The notes below the pieces were generated by a model that searched no databases, had not been told where the DNA came from, and was given only the letters and a program-made list of their open reading frames with translations. From Basidiobolus meristosporus CBS 931.73 (lineage: Eukaryota; Basidiobolomycota; Basidiobolomycetes; Basidiobolales; Basidiobolaceae): 64,000 bases of DNA. Position numbers and translations under genes: made by a program. Shown here piece after piece: positions 31,541 through 43,819 of this stretch (positions within the stretch are counted from its first letter, which is position 1; the number at the start of each line of letters is the position of its first letter). The stretch lies in NCBI GenBank assembly GCA_002104905.1, contig MCFE01000485.1, forward strand, positions 1 to 64,000. The letters run 5' to 3'.

Positions 31541-34500
31541 CCAATGAGTAAAATGTGATACTAGTGATATATGAAATCAACTATCAACAAAAGATTACTA
31601 CATAATCACTCACCATGATCATATGCATAATCAGGTATATCAGGTTGACACAAAAGGGCATTTGTACCTCTTCTTGGTTTTAAGCGTATGCATGTCCAGT
31701 AAAAATTTCCATGAAATATTATCTAATGCTTCTACGACTCTTTCATATGAAATCTTCCTATCCTGTTTGTCAACCAAATCTACATCGATTCCATTTAGGG
31801 GAGGAAAATTTACAGAAACAAGCGGTGTGGTAATATTGGCTTTCAATGCCGTCCAGCTAGGTTCTTGTCCTCCCTCTGACAGCTACCTCAGCCCATTGCA
31901 TTGGATAGTTCCATAAAATACAACATTGCCCATTATACAACTGGTAGCCACCTACGAGGCAAGTGTGAAACCTTATCAGAAATCTCAAAACTGGATTTTT
32001 CATTGATTTTTTGAAGACATCTGTACATCTTTAATACGGTCTAATCATGGTATTCAACTCCCTCAAAAAAACCATAATTTTTTTGTTGCTCATAAAGGAG
32101 TAGCGTATTATATGGCCTATATATAAAGTAAGTACCATTATATTTTAATATCGTCCCTAATCCTCATTTTTGAAATGCCCTAAGTCAAATCCATGTTAGA
32201 TTACAGCTGATTCATACGGTATTCTAGTGGTCCCAACAAAAATTTCTGATAGCGATGGGGCATTAAAGGGAGAAAGAATAGATTTTGCGTATTCAATGCC
32301 CAGTGTTTTATCCTAACGAGCGAGGTTATTACCACCAATAGGGGGATTTTTGAGCTCAAATCAACTAGTACCAATCTGGAGAACTCAATCCAGATGTGAA
32401 TGACAACAGGATGGCGCACGGTGGGTTGCCATTAAAATCCATAGTGATTATCCAAAGTGGATATATGATATTCGCTCTGCTGATACACATGAGAAACCTT
32501 GAGAAATCCAATGTTGAAGGGGTAATGGTGTGATCCTTGCTAGATTTCCGAAATCTCCTGGAACTTAGAGATTCATTGATCGAGGTTAAAATATCTTCCG
32601 CTGATCTGGTCAAGTTGATAATCAAGACGTACGGGTAATAGGTACACCATCAGGATATCATATTCACCTCTACACGAGTATGTTGAAACGGGCTAGCCTA
32701 TACCTTTGATTTCGATGCCCATGTTGTACCACCAGTCGACATACTGGTTAAATGATATACGCAACGATATGCTTTGTAGTTGTGGTACTCGATTTAGATA
32801 TATTGAAGCGGAAAGCTTGTGACTTCTGAGCTGAGGGAATATTGCTGCTGTTGTGAGCAACCAGGGGAAGTATGAGTGGTAAATCAACGCGACGGCAATC
32901 TTGATCAGTGTAACGAGATAAGAACTGATGTATTTCAGGTGATATCACTATGTCGTCCCAAGTAGTCATGCCAGGAATTCTCTTCTTCGCCAACCAAGGT
33001 TGTGAATCTTCACACTTTGTAACCATCATTCCAGCAGGGTGCAGATACTATCCAATGGTAGCCACTCCTGACTTTGGCAGGTAGATCTGGCCACGATTAA
33101 TCTGAGATGAAATCGTGATATGCGACAGAGTATCCTGAACTTGCATGGTGGGAATCGAGAACAGCATGTCCGAAGAGGGGATGTCGCCATTGCTGTTAGA
33201 GTCTCCAAAACCAACAATCAAAGAAGCCACTTAGGGATTCAGGCATTCCGTAAATAGCTGCCTGCTAATGCCCAAAGTGAACACCTGGCTGGAGCCCCCA
33301 TCGAGAGAACAGACCGTTCACCATAGCAGGATGCATTTGGATTTTTAAGGATTCATGTTACGCTTGGATGACTTTGATGTAGCCCACTGGTTGGAGGCTC
33401 ACCATTTGCGTTGCAATTAGGGGAAGAATGGTAGCTATGTAGAACGCGAGCTTATCTGCCTTGTTGATGGTTTGTTGGGGATGGCTCCAGGACCATCTAC
33501 CGTTCTCAAGGAGCAGCTCACCACTCAGTCTATTCGTGACAACTGGATTGATCCATCTGTGGGATGCGTATCTAACCCCAAGGTTCTTCTCAACTACCCA
33601 CACACCCACCCAAGCTTCAGAGATGGATTAACAGATATTGACCAGACCACTGGCAAGTAGTTGCAACTTATTGATTTTCAACTCACTGCGCCAACACGGA
33701 TGTATTTTGGACATCAGAGTCCCACACTGAGGACACGTGAATGATTCGAACTGTGGATAACCCAGAAACAAGGCTGTCCCAAGATCCATTAAGCGAGCCA
33801 TAGCTGGCACACAGTTGCCAGGATTCTCCACATGATCCTAGATGAGGGAGTACGTAGACGAATCCTTGCTCTTGAAAGTCGATTCAGAATGACCCAGTTA
33901 TGCATACTATTGCGTAGCACTGCACGTCGATAAGCGGGCTCTGGCCCACCTCCAGTACTCCATTACCCGCCTTCAAATTTGCTACAGTGTGGGGGGAGTG
34001 CCCATGCCGAGGGTTGAAGACTTTCCCCATCTCTCCACCAATCACCTTTACGACACCCCTGGGTGACCAATCGGATACCTGCCTAATTATTGGCTATGCG
34101 GCCAACCATGTCTTGCTAATGAAACAAAGCAGTGCATGATCTTCCACTGCCGCTAGGAGAGGCTATGGCAGTGTATATTCAGAGATGAGGACAGACAATA
34201 CAGAGGTTAACCCTAAACCTACTTACTGAACCACCTCCAATATGGCCCAACCAATGACAATCGCCCCAATAACTTATGGTGGTGCCTGAGTCAATTTCTA
34301 AATCTCCATGAACATGCCGAATAGGACCCACGCCCTTAACCTCATCCTGTCCCAAATAACGGCTAAGTCTACCTAGATAGGATAGGGATCTTGCTATCCA
34401 TTCATGTCGGATGCAAATGGGGGTTAAGTAATTAGCAAATGGACGCTCAATCCATATCCCATCGCCATCTGGATAGGTGCGTTGTTAAGAGCCCCACGAA

Positions 34501-36082
34501 TCCAACAGATGCTTCAGCATTAGGGTAGCTTGTCAGTATGCAATGACTATTGGAGGACTCAGAGCATGCGGGAAGCGGAGCAATACCTCGGGATGCCCTC
34601 GCCATATACAGCCAGTGTCACAACCATTCGCACCCGAAGATTAGCTTCAAACCGCCTACTGCAAAAGGTATCTGAGAGTGGCCGATGCAGCCACCGCATG
34701 TACATCAAAACAAACAAATCAAAAGCAGGAATTGGGCCCAGATTTCAGTAACTGCAAATGGGTGGAACATTCATTCACTTCATCTATGTGGCATGGTGTC
34801 GGGCACTGGCTTGATTCTCATTGTGCGCTTCATCCTGGAACTTCGTTCATGTATCGGACAGGCGAATCAAATGTTGCCAATGAGTCCGTCATGGTCAAGG
34901 GACCAAGTGTGAGCTTGATCACGGTTTCATAGCACTGCGTAGATGGTCTATGTGCTCACTGCGAAACACACTGGCTACCACTACAACCATATAGATCCCT
35001 CCTTACCTCCATGATTGGTTGATTTGATCAGCCCCCGGTCAACAGATAGTGAGGTTACGTCTACGACCCGCCCGGCTTCCGTACTGCTGCTCTCAAGATG
35101 ATGGGTCGAGGAAGGCGAATGGTCCATTCTTGCAACGCCCATGTAGAGAGCGTGTCGTCGAGCAGAATGCGAGCATAGGCCCCGCGTTGCTAGCATGGGT
35201 TATGGAACGGCCAGCCTTCACCAGGCTGCATCTTGCATATCCCCACTTGGGTCGTAGATCCTTTCTGCATGGAAAAACAATCCCCGGCTCACCGACAAGC
35301 CCCCGTGTTTTATCTACCCTTCCATGTCTATCTCAACCGTAGCTACTGGGCATGGGGGTCGTAACTGTCTGCCCATCGGCGTGTGGTTCTCGTGAAATGG
35401 CAGCTTACCAGAGTAAGTGCTATCTGTTGGGACGGATTGCCTAGAACCACCCCAGTATCACCAGCGTTCGGTGGGCATGCCATTGGGATGTGTGCACTAC
35501 CGTGGATATCTACCCAGGGTGTGAAAAAAACTTGCTACACAGGGCTCGAAAAGGAAATCCCCCTTGAGCCAAATGAACTCATTGATTTGTTGATTTCCAA
35601 GCGACATGGGTGTGGTTTGTCTGGATCCATTCCAGAATGCAAAGTGGATCATACAAGCGGTTGCCGAAGGTGGTTGTGTCCCCTTGCTTTTCCCATTGCA
35701 CTCGGGAACGGGGTGATGAGATAAGCTAGAAGCCGCCGGCATGGAGGATGCTGCTTAGCATGTCCCTAGAGTTAGTTGAGATGATCGCTGGACAGTGGGC
35801 CTAATGCACCCACCTAACCCAAATTCTGTCGATCACAACCCAAGTGTGATTAACTAAGACCAACCTGACCAGCCATGATCGAATTTCCAGCCCACATTGC
35901 AGCACATTGGTGGTTAATGTGATGCCGACTTGGAATCAAAAATTCACCCACAGAAAAAGTCATCGAATTGATGCCCAAAAACTTCAAACTTTTGTATATT
36001 CGCGCTTGGCCAATTTTTGAATATAGCGAAAGTCCCCCCGCCTTTGACAGTTCGTTTGCAACCCCAACACACCTGCCATTGA
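31541..36082. other. Long spacer with coding-like fragments but no defensible gene
   Basis: Minus-strand frames of 60-93 codons at 31640-33831 and mixed frames at 34530-35742 could be exons of unrecognised genes. One has a CPxCG pair (FTCPQCGTLM, about 33735) and one a hydrophobic segment (KLAFYIATILPLIATQMV, about 33430). At 34230-34250 the minus strand reads GAIVIGWAILEVV before a GTAAGT donor. I could not join these into a continuous gene with consistent phases. A decayed multi-exon membrane-protein gene near 33.9-34.9 kb is possible. Confidence 0.35.
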
Positions 36083-39000
36083 ATGTTTATGGCTCATCTG
36101 AACTTCGTAAACATTGTGGTGTGTCGACAGTGTCGACTGAGTGGGTCCTTCTCCAAAATCCGGCATTACTCCCCACCCATTTCCTGTTGTCAAGCCAAGG
36201 CCCGTTCACTCACAACACAGTCCAGGAGGCAGGAAAGCTGTATTAGCGAGTCTAAAAGACAAGAGAGCTCCTCCCTGCCGAGTCGGAATTTCCCCTCGAC
36301 CTTTTTCTACACCTCCGACTCCTCACACGCCATTACAAGATCTCAAACCCGAACGCCCCATCAAACAAGGAAAGCCGCTTTTAACACGCTGGATTCCTTT
36401 CTAAAAGCTCGGGAGACGATCCCCATCTCGAGTGAACTACTGACCACCCTACTACAAGTCCTAAATAGCACAGGTTGTAGCGACACCGAACGCACATTGG
36501 CCACAAAGGTGGGGGAATACATGAAGAATACTAGACTTCAGTTCGAGAAGGCCGAAGAATATGTCACACTGATCGAGTTCTATGGGAGGAATGGTAGGCT
36601 GGACGAGGCCAGGGAAAAACTGCTGGAAATGCAAGAGCGCAAGCTTCGGCCAACTCTTTCAAAGTACACACGACTGATTCAGCTCTTCACAAAACACGAC
36701 TCGAACACAGCCCTAGCGCTCTACAAAACTATGGCCCAACAAGAGATCGTCCCTGACCACACAGCCTATCGCACGCTATTGGCCTGCTGCGTAAGAGAGA
36801 GCAATATACCACTACTATCCTCTATTCATGCGGATATCACATACCACCAGGTCCCTCTTGGCTTCGAAATGGGGAACCTATTGATACTAGGCTATTGTCG
36901 GGACTTAACCCGGGATAGGGCGAGGCAGCTCTTCGATACCTTTCAGCAGATCAACTCCCCGTTAAGAGTAGAGACATACAATTCGCTCATGGACTCGCTG
37001 AACAATGCATCGCACGCAAAAGAGGCGATTGCGGTATTTACGCAAATGATCCATCACAAAGTCTTGCCAAACGCTAGATCGTCATTGATCCTCGCCGATG
37101 CCCTCACGAAAGCCCCGACTCCTTTCCAACGAACCAGCCTGGGCACGAGCCCGTCGGAAGCTGCGGGCAACCCACTGTACACTAGTGTCATCAATGGGAT
37201 CTTGAGCACGTTTATCAAGAAATCTGATAGGCCTTCAATGCTGAAGGTTTACGAATACATGGTTGCCAGCCAAATCCCACTTGATCGAGAAAGTCTCCAT
37301 CACATCTTGAACGCGCTGACGAAAAGCCTGAAGATGAAAGAGGCGGAGGCTTTGGTGGCGGCCATGTCCTCGCGAAGCATCAAGCCGAGCACCTTGACCT
37401 ACAACATTCTCATCGACGGGTGGGTGAGAAGCCGGGATCCACACCAAGCCAAGAAGCTCTTCAAGGAAATGCTGAAGCTCGAGCTGGCTCCCAATGCCTC
37501 TACCTACACCACCCTGTTAAACGGGTTCGCCAAAGCAAGAGACATCAAGGAAATAGTGGAGCTATGTCGGGACATGATGGAGCGCGGCGTTAAGCCTGAT
37601 GCCAAATTCTACACCTCTCAGATTCGCTCGTTCATCCGGTTCGGTGAGTTCGATCAAGGGATTCGTACCTTTCAGAAAATGGTGCAGGCTGGGATCGAGC
37701 CTGATATTGTCACCTATTCAAACGTCATCGAGGCGTACATGAGGCAAGCCAAGGTGAATGAAGCCATAACTGTTTTTGAAGAGATGCAGGCAAAGGGAAT
37801 CCAGCCCAACGCAATCATCTATACGAACGTAGTGCACGGCTTTCTTCAGCAATCGATGTTCCATGAAGCCTTGCGAATCTTCAACATCATGCAGGAAAAG
37901 TTCCCTCAACCTGATTTGGTGGCTTATTCCGTCATGATCGGTTCGCATCTGCGTAGGTCCGACTTCCTGGAGGCCCTGACTCTTTACAAGAGACTCTTGG
38001 CGACCGGTAGCATTCCTGATTTGATATTGTACACCACGCTTATTCGTGGCCTCTCTGCGAGGTCGACTACAGATGAGATCCTCGATCTTTTTGACAAGAT
38101 GAAACGGCAGGGCTTAGTTCCGGATATCAAAGCGTACAACACTCTGATCAATGCAATGGTCAAGAAGGGAAATATCTCAGGAGCAATGGAAGTTTTCCAC
38201 GGTATGCAGTCGCAGCCTGTTAAGCCTGATGTGGTGACCTATACCACTCTGATTCATGGCTATACAACGGCTGGCGAGACGCAACAAGCGACTGGACTGT
38301 ACAATGAGATGTTGGCGCAAAATATCCCTCCTAATGTGTATACTTTCACCTCACTAATCCAAGGATTCGCCAAGAAATCTGACATGAAGAAGGTTTTCAA
38401 GCTGCTTCAAGATATGTTGAACCAAGGTCTATGCCCAAACGAGATCACCTACGTTGCGCTGATCAATGCCTGTACCCTTCGTTCGGATATGGTGCGGGCG
38501 ATGAAGCTCTATCAAAGCATGCTTTCGTTTGATCTAAAGCCTAATGTGCAGATCTATACCTCATTGATCCATGGCTTTGCCAAAGTGGATGACATGGAGA
38601 GCGGGGCCCGTTTGTTGGACGAAATGGTTGTCTCTGGTTTAGAGCCGGATGTCCGAGCCTATTCGGCCGTCATCACTGGGTTCATGACGCAAGGCCATAC
38701 TGAGCGCGCCAAGGCAGTCTATCATGAGATGCTCAAGCGAAACTTGGCTCCTGATCTGAAGCTCTACACCATTCTCATCGACGGTCACTCCAAGCTGTCC
38801 GAAATGGGTCAGGCAATGGCCGTATTCGATGACCTGAAATCCAACGGAGTTCAGCCAGACCTCTACACGTATACCGCTTTGATCAATGGTTACTCGCGCG
38901 ACTCCGATATGAACAACGCGATGCAGCTCTTCCATGAGATGCTTGCTGAGAATATCACTCCTGACGTGAAGGTGTACACCAGCCTAATCAGCGGCTACGC

Positions 39001-39115
39001 TAAGTCGGCCGATCTATACGGAGCCCGTAAGCTCTACGAAGACATGATGGCCAGAGGGATTCAGCCAGACAATTATTTGTACAATATCTTGAACTACGCG
39101 CGGACAAAAACGTGA
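36083..39115 (+). CDS. Pentatricopeptide repeat (PPR) protein, P-class, probably mitochondrial
   Basis: A single-exon frame of 1010 residues. The N-terminus (about residues 1-50) has many Arg/Lys, few acidic residues and a RHYS site, which suits a mitochondrial presequence. Weaker PPR units start near residue 157. Residues 439-998 form exactly sixteen consecutive 35-residue repeats without an insertion or deletion, with the consensus (T/A/L)Y(T/N/S)-x-L-I...A...(L/V)(F/Y)-x-x-M...(G)-x-x-P(D/N). P-class PPR proteins bind single-stranded organelle RNA and affect its stability, processing or translation. No DYW, SMR or other C-terminal domain is present; the protein ends 12 residues after the last repeat. 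The ATG at 36089 is an alternative start. The family is certain, the RNA target unknown. Confidence 0.95.
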   Translation: MFMAHLNFVNIVVCRQCRLSGSFSKIRHYSPPISCCQAKARSLTTQSRRQESCISESKRQESSSLPSRNFPSTFFYTSDSSHAITRSQTRTPHQTRKAAFNTLDSFLKARETIPISSELLTTLLQVLNSTGCSDTERTLATKVGEYMKNTRLQFEKAEEYVTLIEFYGRNGRLDEAREKLLEMQERKLRPTLSKYTRLIQLFTKHDSNTALALYKTMAQQEIVPDHTAYRTLLACCVRESNIPLLSSIHADITYHQVPLGFEMGNLLILGYCRDLTRDRARQLFDTFQQINSPLRVETYNSLMDSLNNASHAKEAIAVFTQMIHHKVLPNARSSLILADALTKAPTPFQRTSLGTSPSEAAGNPLYTSVINGILSTFIKKSDRPSMLKVYEYMVASQIPLDRESLHHILNALTKSLKMKEAEALVAAMSSRSIKPSTLTYNILIDGWVRSRDPHQAKKLFKEMLKLELAPNASTYTTLLNGFAKARDIKEIVELCRDMMERGVKPDAKFYTSQIRSFIRFGEFDQGIRTFQKMVQAGIEPDIVTYSNVIEAYMRQAKVNEAITVFEEMQAKGIQPNAIIYTNVVHGFLQQSMFHEALRIFNIMQEKFPQPDLVAYSVMIGSHLRRSDFLEALTLYKRLLATGSIPDLILYTTLIRGLSARSTTDEILDLFDKMKRQGLVPDIKAYNTLINAMVKKGNISGAMEVFHGMQSQPVKPDVVTYTTLIHGYTTAGETQQATGLYNEMLAQNIPPNVYTFTSLIQGFAKKSDMKKVFKLLQDMLNQGLCPNEITYVALINACTLRSDMVRAMKLYQSMLSFDLKPNVQIYTSLIHGFAKVDDMESGARLLDEMVVSGLEPDVRAYSAVITGFMTQGHTERAKAVYHEMLKRNLAPDLKLYTILIDGHSKLSEMGQAMAVFDDLKSNGVQPDLYTYTALINGYSRDSDMNNAMQLFHEMLAENITPDVKVYTSLISGYAKSADLYGARKLYEDMMARGIQPDNYLYNILNYARTKT

Positions 39116-41016
39116 CCCGACTTGACTGCATTTGGTGGGCTGGTATATTGCCTTCGTATTCATCACCACTGACCATCCTCCCCTCTTCACTTCGTTTTTA
39201 ACAATTCTTCAACAGGTCAGATCTCTTGTTGGTATTGTTTGCATTTCACTCATTACTTCACCCGAGCATCTCCCTTACCCTCCCCTCTCCCCTCTCCCCC
39301 TTCCCCTTCCCGTTCATGTTCATTTTTATCCCTTAAGCAATGCATCCCCTCATATCCATTCACGCATTTTCTCAGCATGAAGCCGAGCGTGCCCTTCATA
39401 TCATAAAGGCCCCAGATACGTTCCCCTTCAAGTACGGCTCTTACCACAATTGTGTTTCATATCTACACATTTTGACAGCATTCCTTAATCCCCATCCATC
39501 ATAGACAGAATATTTTGTAATTACGCAAATATTAAACCCGACCTTTCCCATCCATTGCCAAACCACTTCCACTTCCACTACCACCGCCAACACCCTGACA
39601 TGTCTACGATGGGCCGTAAGGCTGGGGGTTGGTTGCTGATTTCCAGGCAGCTCACTAGCGACCAGCGGATCACGAGCGCGCACCATCCTGGATTTGGGAT
39701 GGTTTTAGGCATGATCGTATGATGGAGTCAACAGAGAGACAGGGCCAACCAGTTTTAGAACACATCTTCATCAACGACTTGTCATAGTAAAAGGGTCTGT
39801 AGGGCATCCTGTTGCCAACTTGATTAGTTTCTAGAGTAAACAGGAGCACCGCCTGAATCACGTAGAACAGAACTTGTATATCGGCGGCATTCAGGCCTAC
39901 CCAACAAACCGGAGTATAAGGCAGGAGCACTGCCGGATTGTGGTTAGGTTGCGTGTAGGGTGCTTTGTTCAGTAGCCCAGCCAAGTATCTGAGGGGTTGG
40001 GGTGATGGACGGGCCGAAATGAGTTTGAATCCGACAGTTTCGATACTTCGTATGGATGGAGACCTGCTGGTGGTATTTTCAAGACAATTAATATACACAC
40101 AATCCCGCTTGTCTTTCGATTGCCATGATGGCCACTGGATCGGGATGGTCAGCGCGGGATGGATCTTCGTGCTAAATTGAGCGAGAGAGGCTAACTGTTG
40201 TAGTCTTGATGAAGGATCAAATGTCCGATCTCTTACAAATCATCATATTACCCGTCTGGGATGGAAGGCCAGTTGAATTAATCAACAAGTTACTCAGATC
40301 TGATCGGTACCGATCTGATATGGTCAGCCGGGCACAACTGTGTGGACTTCGCTCTGGATGTTCATACGGTGTAGCATGGTTTTACTTCAATGTACTCATC
40401 CCATCCTCACCCCTCTCCCTACGGTTGATCCATATCTTACAGCTGAATCACGTCATACGCCGAAAAGACAATGGGTCTCAGTCAGAAGACTTCCTCAGGA
40501 ATTCCATACGGACTGTGTCAGACAAATTCCAATATACAATGTCTCCAACTAAATTGAGGTCTTGCTGGCTGTGCCATCAGAGTACAAGCCCCTGCCAGTG
40601 GACCACCTGCCGCTGCTCTGCCGCTACAAAACCAACTCACGAAGTGATTTCAAATGCTCTGATCTAGTCTCAATCTGCGTTATCGCCAGCCGATGATCGC
40701 TGTTACAATAAGTGTCAATCAAGGGAGGGCCTATCCAATGATTGGCCTTACATTCCGGGAGTGAAGCACCTCATACAGTTGTATCTTCAGCAGTAGAGCA
40801 TTCTGCATTATACCAACGACAACCGATCCAAAATGAAATGCACTCTCCTATTCTTCATACGACGATCCGTTGCTGGCCAATCGCCAGGCCGGCTGATGGG
40901 CCAGTGGTTTGCTATAAGAAACGCTGCTCCGGTGCCTCTGATCCACAGTATAGTTTCCTGTGTCTTTTCGGACCTGAGCCAACTTAGCATAGACAACACC
41001 CAGCAGCCCGTTAGCA
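39116..41016. other. Intergenic stretch with a pyrimidine-rich tract
   Basis: A C/T-only-like tract lies at about 39269-39310 (CCCTCCCCTCTCCCCTCTCC within it). Open frames at 39670-40098 (minus, 142 codons, one hydrophobic stretch) and 40206-40667 (plus, 153 codons) have no recognisable domain. I do not call them genes. Confidence 0.4.
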
Positions 41017-41526
41017 ATGACCAAGTACTCCACACGTAAGTCTGTTCGGTACACTCTTGAGCAGCCGGCCACCACCCCTTTAAACACCTACGAAATCGGC
41101 GAGAGCATCCGTGCCATGGATAGCAAGTACAATACGAGCTTCCAGCTGTGGATACGAGACTCCTCCAACGCACAGTGCATTGCGGTAAGACTGCGAAGAC
41201 TAAGTGAAGAATGCGGTGTCGATCAGCTCGCCCAGGCGATGCTCTGGATAGCCGACGGATGGAGCGAGCGTTGCTGTCGAGTCCTCTTCCAGCACGTTAC
41301 CTACCGCTGGAACGAAGACCGGAAGAGAATGTTGGTGGGTGAGCTATTGAAGCCGGCCTCCACGAAAGCATACCAGCTACCCCCAATGAGAAACTCGCGC
41401 TTTGCCGGGCGGCAGGCCCCCTACTCATTAGCTGAAAGAAAGCAATCCGTCTCCTACTCAAGTTACGAGCGGATCCCCATCTCAGCCCTGCTGAGTTCCA
41501 GCAGAGATGGCGACAGGGAGGAGTAA
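41017..41526 (+). CDS. Hypothetical protein, possibly the last exon of a longer gene
   Basis: A 169-codon open frame of mixed composition, including DSKYNTSFQLWIRDSSNAQC, LRRLSEECGVDQLAQAMLW and WNEDRKRMLVGELLKP, and a Ser/Arg-rich tail (SYSSYERIPISALLSSS). It reads like a real soluble protein and has no membrane segment. I do not recognise the family. AG dinucleotides just upstream (CTTAG at 40985-40989) could be acceptors, so the true start may lie in an earlier exon. Confidence 0.4.
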   Translation: MTKYSTRKSVRYTLEQPATTPLNTYEIGESIRAMDSKYNTSFQLWIRDSSNAQCIAVRLRRLSEECGVDQLAQAMLWIADGWSERCCRVLFQHVTYRWNEDRKRMLVGELLKPASTKAYQLPPMRNSRFAGRQAPYSLAERKQSVSYSSYERIPISALLSSSRDGDREE

Positions 41527-43472
41527 CTAAGGGAAGGAAGCCCGTAAAATGAACCCCACTGTACATTCCCTAGTTACCGATGAATCTGGATTCAACTGAT
41601 CTGTGAGGCCAACAGCTCTGTAAATTAGTTCCCACCAAACCAAATCATCCCCTCCTCTCCACGCTAATAGATCCTCGTGTATTTGGCTCTCTAGATTGTA
41701 CACTAACGACTTGAGTGCGCAAGTTTTATTTTATCGATGTACCATATGATCATCCCACTATCCTCGCCGTATTATGAAAAGTAAATATCAAAGTTAACGC
41801 ATTCCTGATCTATTTTGGTGGTTCACGCTTACGCTGCTGAGAAGCGTTCATGGTCGCAATCAAATTGCGTTTGTGTTATGAGCAGAGAAATGAAATCCAA
41901 TTTCGTTGGTGCGCAGTGATCACAAAGCGCTCTCTAGAAACCGCTCCGTGTGAATGTTGATACTCAGCTGGAATGTATCTACAGATTGTTTGGCTTCTCA
42001 ATGGCTGGCTAGGTGCGCTGAGAGTATTCATGCCCGTAGTGTAGGAAGAAGGGGTGAAAATCGCCAGGCCCACAAACATGCCTTTCTCGTATTTGCGCTC
42101 ATTTCACCGTTGATTAGCCCCCGAGTCCCTTCTGGATATAGCTAACAGGTATGCTTGCCATATAGGGCGATTTATAAGCACTTCTGGTGAATGCAAGGAA
42201 CAGTTGCGACATGCAAATTGGGATTCAATTGGGATGATCTTGTGAAACCCAATATAAATAAAGCCACTCTTACGTTCTCTATGATTCTGCGTATCGATTG
42301 AACCAAGGCCAGCTCAGACGTAGATACACTCATTACACTTGCACTGGAAATGAATGTTAGATATTAATTAGTCGCATTGGGTTGGCGAGATTTGGGTACT
42401 CATCACACTCGATATAGAATAAGGTTGCTTGACAGTCCAATGCATCGCCGAATCTGAATTGTCCTCTTCAAAGCCATCGGCTTCACAGGGTCATTCATGT
42501 GCCACCCCATTCGTACCTACAGCATGAAATGGATCTTCCCGGCTTTATGATTATTATCGAAGCTCTACGTATGCGATAGACATCGATGGCACCGTGACGG
42601 TAGCCCCTCTGAAATACATCGCCTACAGAATGTGGGTAATGTTTGAATGCATCAATATTGGGAGTCCAGAGTAGCTGCGTATACGGGCCAACAAGTGAGG
42701 CGGTATCTTAATACTGATGGCTCTTCTTGAGTTGCCTAATGCGACGCCGTGGGAGGCTGCTCAGGTATGCTATGTGCTGGATATTCGATTGCTTGCCGCC
42801 CCGAGATAAGAGTAATCAGGTTTTCCCCTATGAATGTATTGTTGTCTTAGTCATTAGTACAAGCCGAAGCGAGATTTGCTGGAAATCGGAGCCAGGTTAT
42901 GAATAGCCTTGAAATCTGCCCACCACTCGATTACTCGAAATTGGTTCATGCTGATAAATTGCCAACCCTGTCGAATTGGAATGTTTTAGGTTTGCCAAAC
43001 TAGGCGGCAGTGAGGCCGAATTCCATTATGGTACATCTAACCCATACAGTCACATGAAGAACGCAAGGGTCCCTCACTTTCTAATTGCCCCCTCCCATTA
43101 ATGAATCTTGCATTTGGGAATTGGGGAATACATGAATGGAGTTTGGGAAGCGAAATTTGGTTCTCCTGTTTACCAAATACAAATGACCAAGTCGTAAATC
43201 AATCGATCGTCGTAATGTGATACACAATGTATTCGACGCAAACTTTTAGTGTAGCATTTGTCCACTGGGATCGAGGCCGTTCCGATTCAATAAGTGACTG
43301 TTCTTCGAAACTTAACCAGAGTTCCCTATCGAGAAGCTCGACCGCCCCTGCACTCAGGATTATTGGTGATTCCTCTCCACATCTTCGTAGCAGTGTGGTG
43401 ATGCTGGATATTTCATCTCCGGTTAAGGAGTGAGCGAGCCGGAGACTGCCCAATCCACATATTTGCCCTTAC
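41527..43472. other. Intergenic stretch, nothing recognised
   Basis: Short open frames only (up to 84 codons), no repeat shared with the flanking retrotransposons, no RNA gene that I can see. The minus frame at 43199-43450 (SPIILSAGAVELLDRELWLS) could be a further exon of the gene at 43473-43819, but the phases do not join cleanly. Confidence 0.4.
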
Positions 43473-43819
43473 CCGAACGTAACCAAAGCCGTCTTCAATT
43501 TCTACGACTTCCCCTAATATGAAGCCTAAAGAAGCCAAACCAATAGTCAGGGAGAGTGGCGGTATGTTATCCCAATGAATGATATTGAAGTGCGGAAAGC
43601 GTACACGTACTGCGGGACCGAAAGGAAGCCACTTCAGCCCTACTCCTAATATGAAAGCTTGTGGCCAGTATATTCGCTGCCGTTTAAGACATCAAATTAA
43701 GTCATCTATCTACGAGGCTGGGCTGCGAAGATAGATTGTTACAAGTTACTTCCGAGTGCTCGAGATTCAACCAGTGCCAATACAACGGGGGCAAGCACAA
43801 TGAAGGGTGGTGGGTGCAT
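43473..43819 (-). CDS. Possible small membrane protein, spliced (partial model)
   Basis: Exon 1 (43819-43750) encodes MHPPPFIVLAPVVLALVESR and ALG. A 104-bp GT-AG intron (43749-43646) joins in phase to exon 2 (43645-43473), reading VGLKWLPFGPAVRVRFPHFN, IIHWDNIPPL, then SLTIGLASLGFILGEVVEIE and DGFGYVR up to a GTAAGG donor. Two hydrophobic segments and uninterrupted phase support a gene, but I do not recognise it and cannot place its 3' exon. Without splicing the frame ends after another 17 or so residues. Confidence 0.3.

Noticed and set aside
33026-33230. GDSL-esterase-like start (GFGDSNSNG) on the minus strand
   Set aside because: Only one short motif is present; none of the later GDSL blocks (including the catalytic Asp-x-x-His) follow in any frame.
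33900-34950. Decayed amino-acid permease-like gene on the minus strand
   Set aside because: Short pieces (GAIVIGWAILEVV, SYLGRLS, SASRML) recall APC permeases, but they lie in different frames and cannot be joined by plausible introns.
39670-40098. 142-codon minus-strand frame downstream of the PPR gene
   Set aside because: One hydrophobic stretch but no family resemblance, no splice-linked partner and biased composition. Insufficient for a gene call.
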